A DNA stretch of 64,000 bases from Terriglobus albidus (GTDB lineage Bacteria; Acidobacteriota; Terriglobia; Terriglobales; Acidobacteriaceae), in contig NZ_JAGTAS010000022.1 of NCBI RefSeq assembly GCF_025685425.1, forward strand, positions 1-64,000, read 5' to 3'. Below, piece by piece: positions 42,623 through 50,248 of this stretch (positions are counted from its first letter, which is position 1; each line of letters begins with the position of its first letter). The notes under the pieces were generated by a model. That model did no database searches. It saw nothing but the letters and a program-made list of their open reading frames with translations, and had not been told where the DNA came from. Position numbers and translations under genes: made by a program.

Positions 42623-42739
42623 TAAAGCATTTTCACTGTTGCTGGGTATCCCGGAAGAGGAGTGCAGCGGCGTTTCGTTACGGAAAACGCCCATAGATGC
42701 CGAAGCCCTGCACTACACACCTACAGCGAAAATGCTCTA
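42623..42739. repeat. Palindromic repeat family 1, copy 7
   Basis: The left arm TAAAGCATTTTCACTGT (42623-42639) pairs with ACAGCGAAAATGCTCTA (42723-42739), with one mismatch in the arm. Inside are GTTGCTGGGTATCC, the core hairpin GGCGTTTCG/GGAAAACGCC and GCACTACAC. The final CTA (42737-42739) is the TAG stop of thiG. Confidence 0.88.
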
Positions 42740-43507
42740 GCGGGAGATACCTTCCAGAGGTGAGCTGGCGGTAGCGTAAAGCTTGCGTGGCATACGCCCC
42801 GCCAGATAAGCCTGACGGCCGGCAAGCACAGCGTGCTGCATGGCCTCCGCCATCAGAATTGGGTCACTTGCCTGGGCGATCGCTGTATTCATCAGCACGG
42901 CATCAAAGCCCATCTCCATGGCGATTGCCGCATCTGAGGCGGTACCGACGCCGGCATCCACGATCAGGGGAACTTCAGTGATCATCTCGCGCAGGATGCG
43001 CAGGTTAGCGACGTTCTGAAGCCCCAGACCGGAACCGATCGGTGCCCCCAGGGGCATCACCGCAGCCGCACCAGCATCGATGAGGCGCTTGGCAAATACA
43101 ATGTCGTCAGAGGTATACGGGAGAACTGTAAAGCCTTCCTTGACGAGAACCTGAGTTGCTAACAGCGTTCCTTGTACGTCCGGGTAGAGGGTTCTCTGGT
43201 CGCCGATGACCTCAATCTTCACCCAGTCGGAGAGCCCCACCTCACGTCCCAGGCGAGCCGCTCGGATCGCCTCTTCGCCGGTATAGCAGCCGGCGGTATT
43301 GGGGAGCAGAAAATAGCGCTGCGGATCGATAAAGTCGAGCAGGCTCTCCTTGGACCGGTCGAGGTTCACGCGGCGTACCGCCACCGTCACCATCTCAGCT
43401 CCCGAAGCTTCAATGGCACGCTGGGTCTCAGGGCCGTCTTTGTACTTCCCCGTACCAACAATGAGTCGCGACTGAAAGGCCTTTCCGGCGATAACAAGGG
43501 GTTCCAT
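42737..43507 (-). CDS. thiG: Thiazole synthase ThiG
   Basis: It forms the thiazole phosphate moiety of thiamin from DXP, dehydroglycine or glyoxyl imine and the ThiS thiocarboxylate. The protein is 256 residues: a TIM barrel with the Schiff-base lysine region ([15 protein letters not shown]), [21 protein letters not shown] and the ADAG-like [23 protein letters not shown]. The start ATG 43507 is preceded by AAAGG. No other thi gene lies nearby. A structured leader of about 250 bp precedes it on the same strand. Confidence 0.94.
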   Translation of the reverse strand: MEPLVIAGKAFQSRLIVGTGKYKDGPETQRAIEASGAEMVTVAVRRVNLDRSKESLLDFIDPQRYFLLPNTAGCYTGEEAIRAARLGREVGLSDWVKIEVIGDQRTLYPDVQGTLLATQVLVKEGFTVLPYTSDDIVFAKRLIDAGAAAVMPLGAPIGSGLGLQNVANLRILREMITEVPLIVDAGVGTASDAAIAMEMGFDAVLMNTAIAQASDPILMAEAMQHAVLAGRQAYLAGRMPRKLYATASSPLEGISR

Positions 43508-43539
43508 AGGGCTATTTTAGGACCTTTCAGAATAAAGCA

Positions 43540-43790
43540 CGGTCGATAGCGTTTCGTATGTGGGCTTAAACGCGCATGGCCTGCGGCGTGCCGACAGGCC
43601 ATGTATAGCGCGGCGAACTGTTGAGATTGACCTGAGGCGTACCCACCCATCGGGCGCCTCGGCAGGAGCTACGAGTCTTGCCAGGTCTAAGGCGGGTCGC
43701 CTTAAGCCTCAGTCACCTCACGTGCATTGATACAACTGTGTGAGTCACATTTCATAGGCTGGATCATCCTCCTTTCCCGTGTACCTCTAA
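43540..43790 (-). other. Structured leader upstream of thiG
   Basis: This is the 370 bp gap between thiG and the next gene. Read on the minus strand it carries, in order: a strong Shine-Dalgarno, a 17-codon reading frame, a TAAGGCG/CGCCTTA hairpin containing that frame's stop, a long-range pairing TGACTGAGGC with GCCTCA(G)GTCA, and a 9 bp hairpin CATGGCCTG/CAGGCCATG (43575-43603) close to thiG. TPP-riboswitch consensus elements (CTGAGA, ACCTGATCTGG) are not present. It may be a cis-acting leader or an independent small RNA. Confidence 0.45.
43702..43755 (-). CDS. Candidate 17-aa leader peptide upstream of thiG
   Basis: The frame ATG..TAA encodes MKCDSHSCINAREVTEA, with two cysteines and two serines in the first half. 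AAAGGAGG lies 12 bases upstream. That site extends into GAAAGGAGGaTGATCCAGCC, complementary to about 19 bases of the 16S 3' end with one inserted A. The final codons form the 5' side of a stem with sequence downstream of the stop, an arrangement seen in translational attenuators. Expression and function are unproven. Confidence 0.4.
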   Translation of the reverse strand: MKCDSHSCINAREVTEA

Positions 43791-43877
43791 CCTATTCCGC
43801 CACCCGCATAGAGTCAAATCCGTACATCCTGTGAAATCAAAACCTGCATCGGAAACTTTTGAACCTGTGAAGGAGAG

Positions 43878-44105
43878 ATGATGAAGGCAGCGACGGTGGT
43901 CGGTATCCTCTTGATTCTTATCGGAGTTGCAGGCTTTGCCATGGGCGGTTTCAGCTTCAGGGAACACAAAAAAGATGTCGATCTGGGGCCGGTCCAGGTC
44001 AGCCACGAAGAGAAACACGGCTTCGCCATCCCGCCCGTCCTGAGCGGCATCGCGTTGATAGGAGGCATCGGTCTGGTCGTCGTAGGGGCGAAGAGTAAGG
44101 CCTAG
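43878..44105 (+). CDS. Small two-helix membrane protein
   Basis: The protein is 75 residues with hydrophobic helices VVGILLILIGVAGFAMGGF and GIALIGGIGLVVVGA, separated by a charged, His-containing loop (FREHKKDVDLGPVQVSHEEKHGF). It resembles small DUF3185-type membrane proteins; the function is unknown. AAGGAGAG precedes two adjacent ATG codons (43878 and 43881), either of which could start. It converges with the CsoR/RcnR-type gene. Confidence 0.7.
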   Translation: MMKAATVVGILLILIGVAGFAMGGFSFREHKKDVDLGPVQVSHEEKHGFAIPPVLSGIALIGGIGLVVVGAKSKA

Positions 44106-44116
44106 GAGGCGCCTGA

Positions 44117-44395
44117 CTACTTCAGATACGAGCGCAGCAGGTCAATCAGGTCTTCGGCCAGTTCAGGCGAGATCGGCTGCTGCCCCTCTCCCCCTTCGGC
44201 GAGGTGGTGGCGAATGTGTTCTTCCATCACCTCAGCCATCAGACCATTCACACCACCGCGTACCGCCGCCAGCAACATCAAGACGTCGGCACAGTCCTCT
44301 TTGTGACTCAGGGCACGCTCCACCGCATCGAGTTGGCCACGCAGGCGGCGAACGCGATTGAGCAACTTCAGAGCTTCTCGATCCGTGGTCGACAT
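44117..44395 (-). CDS. CsoR/RcnR-family metal-responsive repressor
   Basis: This is an all-helical DUF156 repressor of 92 residues. The hallmark RVRRLRGQLDAVERAL is followed by the metal ligand set C (KEDCADV), H at +25 and H at +29 (MEEHIRHH). That is C-H-H, as in the nickel/cobalt sensor RcnR, rather than the C-H-C of copper-sensing CsoR; the N-terminal His of RcnR is not seen. It presumably binds the dyad at 44410-44426 and represses itself and the divergent genes. Confidence 0.85.
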   Translation of the reverse strand: MSTTDREALKLLNRVRRLRGQLDAVERALSHKEDCADVLMLLAAVRGGVNGLMAEVMEEHIRHHLAEGGEGQQPISPELAEDLIDLLRSYLK

Positions 44396-44409
44396 TTAAT
44401 GTGTTCTTT

Positions 44410-44426
44410 ATACCCTACTGGGGTAT
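44410..44426. promoter_or_regulatory. Candidate CsoR/RcnR-type operator
   Basis: ATACCC-TACTG-GGGTAT is a 6+5+6 dyad with G/C tracts flanked by A/T, the style of site bound by CsoR/RcnR proteins. It lies 15 bp upstream of the repressor start and about 55 bp upstream of the divergent 74-aa ORF. Confidence 0.6.
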
Positions 44427-44479
44427 CCTATCTCAAGCATGACGCCTAGGAAACATCAGAAGAAAGGAGGATACGCCTC

Positions 44480-44704
44480 ATGACGCAAAAGACTCGCATG
44501 TTGTTGCAGCAGAAGACCGCGCAGCTTCGAAAACCGATTGTACAGCGCTGGATTGAGACCGCCGATGAACGGTGCCCGCTTGCAGGAATGTGGACAGCGC
44601 TGGCCGTCGATCAGCAGGAAACCCCGATCGAAGACGACTTACCCTGGCGCATCCCCCTGATGATTCTTCGGAGATGCGCCACATCCCTACCCTGTATCGC
44701 TTAG
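44480..44704 (+). CDS. Small hypothetical protein, 74 aa
   Basis: It starts MTQKTRMLLQQKTAQLRKPI, with no recognisable domain, signal or membrane segment; cysteines occur at DERCPL, RRCATS and LPCIA. The start is well supported by AGAAAGGAGG nine bases upstream, a nearly perfect Shine-Dalgarno. It lies directly downstream of the candidate operator and 33 bp before the porin gene, so a metal-regulated operon with the porin is likely. It could alternatively be a leader ORF. Confidence 0.55.
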   Translation: MTQKTRMLLQQKTAQLRKPIVQRWIETADERCPLAGMWTALAVDQQETPIEDDLPWRIPLMILRRCATSLPCIA

Positions 44705-44737
44705 CAGGGCCACAACGATCTCTCAGGAACGAAAATC

Positions 44738-46123
44738 ATGTGCAAGACCACTCTTCACTTTTTGCTTGCGTGCGCCTCTGTGTGCACCCCGCTCCGTGCC
44801 CAGAGCACGCCGGACGATATGTCCAGGACTCTGTTTCCCCACAGCAATGCTTCGCCTCTGTATGCCGCCGGACAGGCCAACATCATCTTTCAGGCGCATC
44901 CGCCCTTTCATTCCCCCTACGACGGCCCCAACAGCATGCAGGCCCGTGGAGAGTACAAGACATCGCTGGTGGGGACGCTGTTTCTCGGCGCCCAGCCTCA
45001 TCACAAGACTCGCTACAACACCGATCTGATTCTCGATATCGAGTCAGCGGGCGGACGCGGTATCTCCCAGGCGCTGGGTCTGGCAGGATTCACCAACCTC
45101 GACGTCGTTCGCAATCCGAACCTTGGCAGCAAGCCATACATTGCTCGTGTCCAGGTACATCAGACGATCGGCTTTACCAGTGAGATGGTTGAGGCAGAAC
45201 GGACGCCCTTTTCCATGGCAACCCAGGTTCCAGCACGCCGCCTGGAGTTTCGACTAGGGAAAATGAGTCTTCCCGACCTCTTCGATCAGAATGCTGTCGG
45301 CAGCGACTCTCACTTTCAGTTCACCAACTGGACCGTCGACAACAACGGCGCCTGGGACTATGCCGCGGACACCCGTGGATATACCTACGCCTTCGTCGCC
45401 GAATACCAGTCCCCGGCCTGGGGAGCCCGTTATGCGACAGCCCTGATGCCGACCGTGGCGAATGGCATCAACCTGGACTGGGCGCTGCGCCGCGCAAATG
45501 GACAGAATGCTGAGGTAGAGTGGCATCGCGGTCTGGCGTCGCTGTGGCTTCCCAAGGAGCGCAAAGGTATGGTGCGTATGCTCAGCTTTGTGAACCATGC
45601 CGACATGGGGCGTTATCGTGAGGCGGTACAGGCCTACCTGACAGGACAAGATGCCACCCCTAACATCGATGCGCATCGCCGCCAAAGCTCAGTGAAATAC
45701 GGCTTCGGCATCAACACCGAACAGGAGATCACCGCAGATCTTCGCGCATTTGCGCGGTGGGGATGGAACGAAGGCCAGCATGAAAGCTGGGCCTACACGG
45801 AGGTGGATTCCACCATCGCCGCAGGTGCCGATCTGCAGGGCGCACATTGGTCGCGTCCACGGGACAAAGTGGGAGTTGCCTTTGTCACCAACGGCATCAA
45901 GCGAGACCACCAGAACTACCTGAAATACGGCGGTCTTGGATTCCTGCTGGGAGATGGAAATCTCACCTACGGGCGAGAGAACATTCTGGAGGCATACTAC
46001 CAGGCAAACGTGGCTCGCGGTCTTTCGATGACGTTAGGCATGCAGTACATAGGGCATCCCGGCTATAACCGCGACCGCGGACCGGTTCTGGTGCCCAGCG
46101 TCAGGACGCACGTCGAGTTCTAG
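44738..46123 (+). CDS. Carbohydrate-selective porin, OprB family
   Basis: This is an outer-membrane beta-barrel of 461 residues with a signal peptide (MCKTTLHFLLACASVCTPLRAQ). OprB-type segments are visible: FQAHPPFHSPYDGPNSM, RRLEFRLGKMSLPDLFDQN, SHFQFTNWTVDNNGAWDYA, ARWGWNEG and the terminal GMQYIGHPGYNRDRGPV. It is expected to allow sugar diffusion across the outer membrane. Its position behind a metal-type repressor, rather than a sugar regulator, is unusual. It overlaps the convergent DUF3592 gene by 23 bp. Confidence 0.88.
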   Translation: MCKTTLHFLLACASVCTPLRAQSTPDDMSRTLFPHSNASPLYAAGQANIIFQAHPPFHSPYDGPNSMQARGEYKTSLVGTLFLGAQPHHKTRYNTDLILDIESAGGRGISQALGLAGFTNLDVVRNPNLGSKPYIARVQVHQTIGFTSEMVEAERTPFSMATQVPARRLEFRLGKMSLPDLFDQNAVGSDSHFQFTNWTVDNNGAWDYAADTRGYTYAFVAEYQSPAWGARYATALMPTVANGINLDWALRRANGQNAEVEWHRGLASLWLPKERKGMVRMLSFVNHADMGRYREAVQAYLTGQDATPNIDAHRRQSSVKYGFGINTEQEITADLRAFARWGWNEGQHESWAYTEVDSTIAAGADLQGAHWSRPRDKVGVAFVTNGIKRDHQNYLKYGGLGFLLGDGNLTYGRENILEAYYQANVARGLSMTLGMQYIGHPGYNRDRGPVLVPSVRTHVEF

Positions 46124-46508
46124 CCTTCTGGCTTTCGGGTTCACGACGAGTCAGGTACAACCCAACGTAGGTCATCAACACCCCGATGCCGGAAAAGACT
46201 AAGGCGAGAAACCACCGAGGCGTTCCGGCTTCAATGTATGCATGGGTGGGATCGTCAGGACGATACGCAATCGTCACGGTCTGGCCCCGGTGAAAACCGG
46301 GCAGTGCTCTCGCGGAGGTGATCTCGTACTGGCGGCTCTGTTTGGTGCTGAAGAGAAAACGGGGATGGTCGTTTTCGACCGTCAGGATGACGGCCTTCGT
46401 ATGCTCCGCGTGCAGCAGAAACCAGCCTTCCGCGAGCCCTAACCCTACTCCGATCAGCGTAAGAATCGATCCCAGGGTCAAGGCGGTCACACGGAACATA
46501 CGTTGCAT
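46101..46508 (-). CDS. DUF3592-type membrane protein
   Basis: The protein is 135 residues with two membrane helices (ALTLGSILTLIGVGLGLAEGWFLL; FLALVFSGIGVLMTYVGLYL) flanking a small extracytoplasmic beta domain that ends YRPDDPTHAYIE, the usual pattern of DUF3592. Function is unknown. It overlaps the convergent porin gene and is divergent from the prepilin peptidase gene. Confidence 0.75.
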   Translation of the reverse strand: MQRMFRVTALTLGSILTLIGVGLGLAEGWFLLHAEHTKAVILTVENDHPRFLFSTKQSRQYEITSARALPGFHRGQTVTIAYRPDDPTHAYIEAGTPRWFLALVFSGIGVLMTYVGLYLTRREPESQKARTRRAS

Positions 46509-46583
46509 GTCTGTAGTGTATGGCTCGCGCGCAGTGTATGAGCTTTCGCACGGGCCTCTAGGCAGTCGACCTATACTGCGGGG

Positions 46584-47519
46584 GTGGAACTCTCGTCGCT
46601 GGTGCTGATCGGTTCGTTTGTACTAGGGCTGCTGCTGGGTAGCTTTCTGAATGTATGTATCTCCCGGCTGCCGTTGGGTGAATCGGTCATTGGTGGACGA
46701 TCCATGTGCCGCAGCTGCGGCAAGACAGTCCGCTGGTACGACAACATTCCGCTGTTGAGTTGGGTGATTCTGCGGGCGCGATGCCGCGATTGCAAGGCGG
46801 CCATCTCCTGGCGGTATCCGGCGGTCGAGTTCGCCACGGCGCTCTGGTTCCTCCGCTCCGGCTCGATCCTGTGGCGCGACTGGAACTTTACCTGCGACTT
46901 CTGCAACCAGTACCAGATCCAGACGAACCGCGTCATTCTGGACCTCGCCGTACTCGCGGCCGGATATCTTTTGATCGGCCTGATGGTCATGGACTGGCAG
47001 ACACATACGCTGCCGGACAGCTTCACCCTCACCGGAATGATCTTCGGCTTCGCCCTGACCTGCGTGCATGCCATGTATCTGGCTCCGGGTGAGGGAGAGA
47101 TTCATCTACACCGCCAAGTGAAGCTGAATTCGGCGGGCGCCGGACGGAGCACGGGAGACCTGTTCATTACCGGCCCGGAGGCAGTGGTGCTTGGGCGGGT
47201 AGCGGCTATCGCCGGAGCGATGCTGTTGCTGCTGATCTTTCACTGGAGCTACAAAGCGCTGCGAAAACGCGAAGGCATGGGCATGGGCGATGTGAAATTG
47301 CTGGGAATGATTGCCGCCTTTTTCGGTTGGTGGCCTGCGGTCCTGGCGCTGTTTGTCGGAACAATCGCAGCGACCGCTTTTGCTGTCATTCAAATGGCTC
47401 GCGGGCGAGCCGACCGTCTGACCGAACTGCCCTATGGCAGCTTCCTGGCGATCGGCGGCCTGATCGCAGCCATGGCAGGGCCGATACTGATCGAGTGGTA
47501 CGCGGGCTTGCTGCGCTAA
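46584..47519 (+). CDS. pilD: Prepilin peptidase / N-methyltransferase (A24 family)
   Basis: This is a membrane aspartyl protease that cleaves and methylates type IV prepilins and type II pseudopilins. The protein is 311 residues. The N-terminal zinc motif is CRSCGKTVRWYDNIPLLSW..CRDC (two CxxC pairs, about 42-78). Catalytic aspartates lie in MDWQTHTLPD and GMGMGDVKLLGM. About eight helices are predicted. The start is GTG 46584. An insertion of about 40 residues lies between the helices after residue 160. No pilus genes are adjacent. Confidence 0.92.
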   Translation: MELSSLVLIGSFVLGLLLGSFLNVCISRLPLGESVIGGRSMCRSCGKTVRWYDNIPLLSWVILRARCRDCKAAISWRYPAVEFATALWFLRSGSILWRDWNFTCDFCNQYQIQTNRVILDLAVLAAGYLLIGLMVMDWQTHTLPDSFTLTGMIFGFALTCVHAMYLAPGEGEIHLHRQVKLNSAGAGRSTGDLFITGPEAVVLGRVAAIAGAMLLLLIFHWSYKALRKREGMGMGDVKLLGMIAAFFGWWPAVLALFVGTIAATAFAVIQMARGRADRLTELPYGSFLAIGGLIAAMAGPILIEWYAGLLR

Positions 47520-47601
47520 AGCGCATCGCAATTACGAATTCGGACGCGTGCGGTCTTAATTCAATTATGTTGCATCTGCGTTACGGTATCGGTCCGTTTC
47601 C

Positions 47602-47630
47602 TTGACACTGGCTTCCAGCGGAACTTAACC
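47602..47630 (+). promoter_or_regulatory. nuoAp: Possible promoter of the nuo operon
   Basis: TTGACA at 47602-47607 followed after 17 bp by TTAACC gives a sigma-70-like pair with a perfect -35 and a weak -10, about 30 bp before nuoA. A GAGGGG ribosome binding site follows. The call is by position and consensus only. Confidence 0.35.
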
Positions 47631-47656
47631 TTGAGGGGACAGCCGACAGACGAACG

Positions 47657-48061
47657 ATGCAAATTCCTTATATTTGGAACTATCTTCCGCTGGCCCTTCA
47701 AATCCTTGCAGCCCTTGCACTTGCGGGCGGCATGGTGACAGCCAGCTACATCCTTGGGAAGCATCGCCGTACCAAGGTCAAGCTCTCAACCTATGAATGC
47801 GGTATGGAACCCGTCGGCGATGCGCGTGGCCGGTTTACCGTTCGCTTCTACATGGTGGCCATGTTGTTCATCCTCTTCGACGTGGAAGCGGTCTTCATGC
47901 TGCCTTGGGCCGTGATCTACAAACAGCTCCCAGGCATTACGCACTCCCGTTTCTTCGGCTTCAACGAGATGCTTGTCTATATCGGCTTCGTTGCCGTGGG
48001 TCTGTTCTACGTCTGGAAGAAGGGCATCCTCAACTGGGCTGCCGATAAGGGAGACCTCTAG
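47657..48061 (+). CDS. nuoA: NADH-quinone oxidoreductase subunit A
   Basis: This is a membrane subunit of complex I, 134 residues, with three helices. It has the conserved loop LSTYECGMEPVGDARGRFTVRFYMVAMLF, whose cysteine sits at the quinone-site entrance, and the acidic LFILFDVEAVFMLPWA. It is the first gene of the operon. The last base of its stop is the first base of the nuoC GTG, so the expected nuoB is not between them. Confidence 0.94.
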   Translation: MQIPYIWNYLPLALQILAALALAGGMVTASYILGKHRRTKVKLSTYECGMEPVGDARGRFTVRFYMVAMLFILFDVEAVFMLPWAVIYKQLPGITHSRFFGFNEMLVYIGFVAVGLFYVWKKGILNWAADKGDL

Positions 48062-48543
48062 TGCCTGCAACAACCCTGGAAAAGGCAGAAGTGCTGGAGC
48101 AGATGGCGGCCAACCCGGCCGTCGCCGCGCTCTCTTCCCTGCTGATCGATGCCCGCTTCGCGTTGAACGAGCTGACGATCACGGTTCCGAAGGATCAGAT
48201 CGTTGCTGCCGTCAAAGCGGTTCAGGCAGCCGGCTACAACTTTATGGAAGACGTGACCTGCGTGGACTGGTACCCCAGCGAGCCCCGCTTCCACGTTACG
48301 TATCACATCCTTTCGCACTCGCTGAAAGAGCGTGTCCGCCTGATCGCCCCGGTGGGATCGGAAGATCTGTCGATCGATTCCATCACCAGCGTGTGGCCTG
48401 CGGCGAACTTTTACGAGCGCGAGGTCTTTGATCTCTTCGGCGTACATTTTGGCGGACATCCGAACCTGCGCCGCATCATGATGCCGGATGACTGGGCGGG
48501 GCACCCGCTGCGTAAGGACTATCCGGTGGAGGGCTACCGCTAA
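48061..48543 (+). CDS. nuoC: NADH-quinone oxidoreductase subunit C
   Basis: This is a peripheral-arm subunit (30 kDa type), 160 residues. The family signature EREVFDLFGVHFGGHPNLRRIMMPDDW is near the C-terminus, ending HPLRKDYPVEG, and the N-terminal part is the usual alpha/beta domain. The start is GTG, coupled to nuoA by a one-base overlap and to nuoD by another. Confidence 0.94.
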   Translation: MPATTLEKAEVLEQMAANPAVAALSSLLIDARFALNELTITVPKDQIVAAVKAVQAAGYNFMEDVTCVDWYPSEPRFHVTYHILSHSLKERVRLIAPVGSEDLSIDSITSVWPAANFYEREVFDLFGVHFGGHPNLRRIMMPDDWAGHPLRKDYPVEGYR

Positions 48544-49796
48544 TGCCGACCTCAGTTGAAGACCTCATCAATCCGGGCGTAGATGACGTAATCGCAGACT
48601 CCAAGCTGCACGGCAATATCGATCCAGCGCAGGACCAGACGATGGTTCTGAATATGGGTCCGCAGCACCCTTCCACTCACGGCGTGCTGCGCGTGGTGCT
48701 GGAAGTCGATGGTGAGAGTGTTGTCGCACTGGCGCCAGATATCGGCTATCTGCATACCGGCATCGAGAAGACCTGCGAGGCGAAGTTCTATCAGCAGGTT
48801 GTCCCGCTGACCGACCGCATAGACTATCTCTGCCCGATGACCAACAATCTGACCTACTGTCTGGCGGTTGAGAAGCTGCTGCAGTTAGAGATTCCGGAGC
48901 GGGCACAGTATCTGCGTGTATTGCTGAACGAGCTGACGCGTCTGAACAGCCACCTGGTCTGGCTGGGAACCCACGCCATGGATATCGGCGCGCTGACAGT
49001 CTTCCTGTACTGCTTCCGCGAGCGCGAAGAGATTCTGCGTATCTTCGAGATGGTGGCCGGTCAGCGCATGATGACCAGCTACTTCCGTATTGGCGGTCTC
49101 AGCATGGAACCGCCAATCGACTTCTACGATCGCGTGCGGAACTTCCTGAAGATCATGCCGGAGAAGATTGCCGAGTACGAGAACCTTCTCACCGGCAATC
49201 CGATCTGGATGGGGCGACTGAAGGATGTAGGCCATCTCTCGGCGGCCGATGCTATCGCTCTCGGGGTTACGGGACCGCCGCTGCGCGCCTCAGGTGTGGA
49301 TTGGGATCTGCGCCGCGATATGCCCTACTCGGGCTACGAGAAGTTCAAGTTCGACGTTCCTGTCTCGCAGGTCGGCGACGTGTGGGCCCGCTATGAGGTC
49401 CGCATGAAGGAGATGTACGAGTCGGTGAAGATTGCCACTCAGGCACTTGAGGGCTTGCCGGATGGCCGCATCACCGCCGACGCGCCGAAGATCATCCTTC
49501 CGGATCGCGAGCAGATGAAGACCCAGATGGAGAGTCTGATCCATCACTTCAAGATCGTGACCGAAGGCTTTGCGGTACCTGCAGGTCAGGTTTATCAGGG
49601 CGTTGAGTCACCGCGTGGCGAGATGGGCTACTTCGTGGTGTCGGACGGAACGGCAAAGCCCTTCCGTGTGCACATGCGCAATCCTTCGTTCGCCACGCTG
49701 CAGGCGCTGGAGACGATGTGTAAGGGAAGACTGCTGGCCGATGTTGTCGCCGTGATTGGATCGATCGACATCGTGCTTGGAGAGATTGACAGGTAG
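48543..49796 (+). CDS. nuoD: NADH-quinone oxidoreductase subunit D
   Basis: This is the 49 kDa subunit, which forms the quinone-binding cavity with NuoB. The protein is 417 residues with NMGPQHPSTHGVLRVVLEVDGE (36-57), DIGYLHTGIEKTCE, and the C-terminal SPRGEMGYFVVSDG..RVHMRNPSF. The tyrosine and histidine of the quinone site occur in the first block (HPSTHGV) and nearby. It starts one base inside the nuoC stop. Confidence 0.95.
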   Translation: MPTSVEDLINPGVDDVIADSKLHGNIDPAQDQTMVLNMGPQHPSTHGVLRVVLEVDGESVVALAPDIGYLHTGIEKTCEAKFYQQVVPLTDRIDYLCPMTNNLTYCLAVEKLLQLEIPERAQYLRVLLNELTRLNSHLVWLGTHAMDIGALTVFLYCFREREEILRIFEMVAGQRMMTSYFRIGGLSMEPPIDFYDRVRNFLKIMPEKIAEYENLLTGNPIWMGRLKDVGHLSAADAIALGVTGPPLRASGVDWDLRRDMPYSGYEKFKFDVPVSQVGDVWARYEVRMKEMYESVKIATQALEGLPDGRITADAPKIILPDREQMKTQMESLIHHFKIVTEGFAVPAGQVYQGVESPRGEMGYFVVSDGTAKPFRVHMRNPSFATLQALETMCKGRLLADVVAVIGSIDIVLGEIDR

Positions 49797-49806
49797 GCGG
49801 TACGCG

Positions 49807-50106
49807 ATGGATGCGCGGCTCCATACCGAACTTTGGACCTCATGGGCGTCGTTGTTGCGCACGTATTGCGCCGCTCATGGACTGAACAGCAGGCATCACG
49901 CCGTGGTTGAAGTTGGCCCGGAGGTGATTCTGGTACGCGTCAATGACCGCTGGCTTCGCTTCACTGCCAATGACATGGAACGCGACGATTGCGGCAAGCT
50001 TCACTTTGCTTTGCAGGAAGACGGCACGGTGCAGTACGCCGATGTAACGGAAGAGATGGACCACGCAGCGGAACGGCTGGCGCGGGAGATGTTCGCGGTA
50101 TCCTAG
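49807..50106 (+). CDS. Small hypothetical protein inside the nuo operon, 99 aa
   Basis: It is not a recognised complex I subunit. It starts MDARLHTELWTSWASLLRTY, with a mixed alpha/beta composition (VVEVGPEVILVRVNDRWLRF) and an acidic helical tail (VTEEMDHAAERLAREMF). There is one cysteine near residue 21 and one at DDCGK. There is no signal or membrane segment. ATG 49807 lies 10 bp after nuoD; an in-frame start inside nuoD is less likely. The genes on both sides belong to complex I. It could be an assembly or stability factor, but that is inference. Confidence 0.7.
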   Translation: MDARLHTELWTSWASLLRTYCAAHGLNSRHHAVVEVGPEVILVRVNDRWLRFTANDMERDDCGKLHFALQEDGTVQYADVTEEMDHAAERLAREMFAVS

Positions 50107-50248
50107 GGTTTGCCCTGAAGTGGTAGAACTCAAGCGGTTTTTCGCCGCAGACGTTGACGGCATGGCCGAAGCCCTGCCCTGACGATAAGACGTGACCGGC
50201 AGATTGCCGTGATCACAAAGACTGAATTTCTGCTGGTTCCTGGAGTTT

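Noticed and set aside
43508-43877. TPP riboswitch or 16S rRNA fragment upstream of thiG
   Set aside because: The TPP consensus blocks (CTGAGA and ACCTGATCTGG) are missing on both strands. The 16S-like tail is limited to about 19 bases with one insertion and no similarity beyond, so it is treated as an extended Shine-Dalgarno rather than an rRNA remnant.
44572-45183. 203-residue reading frame overlapping the porin start
   Set aside because: It is out of frame with the well-supported OprB gene and has no signal, motif or plausible start; a shadow.
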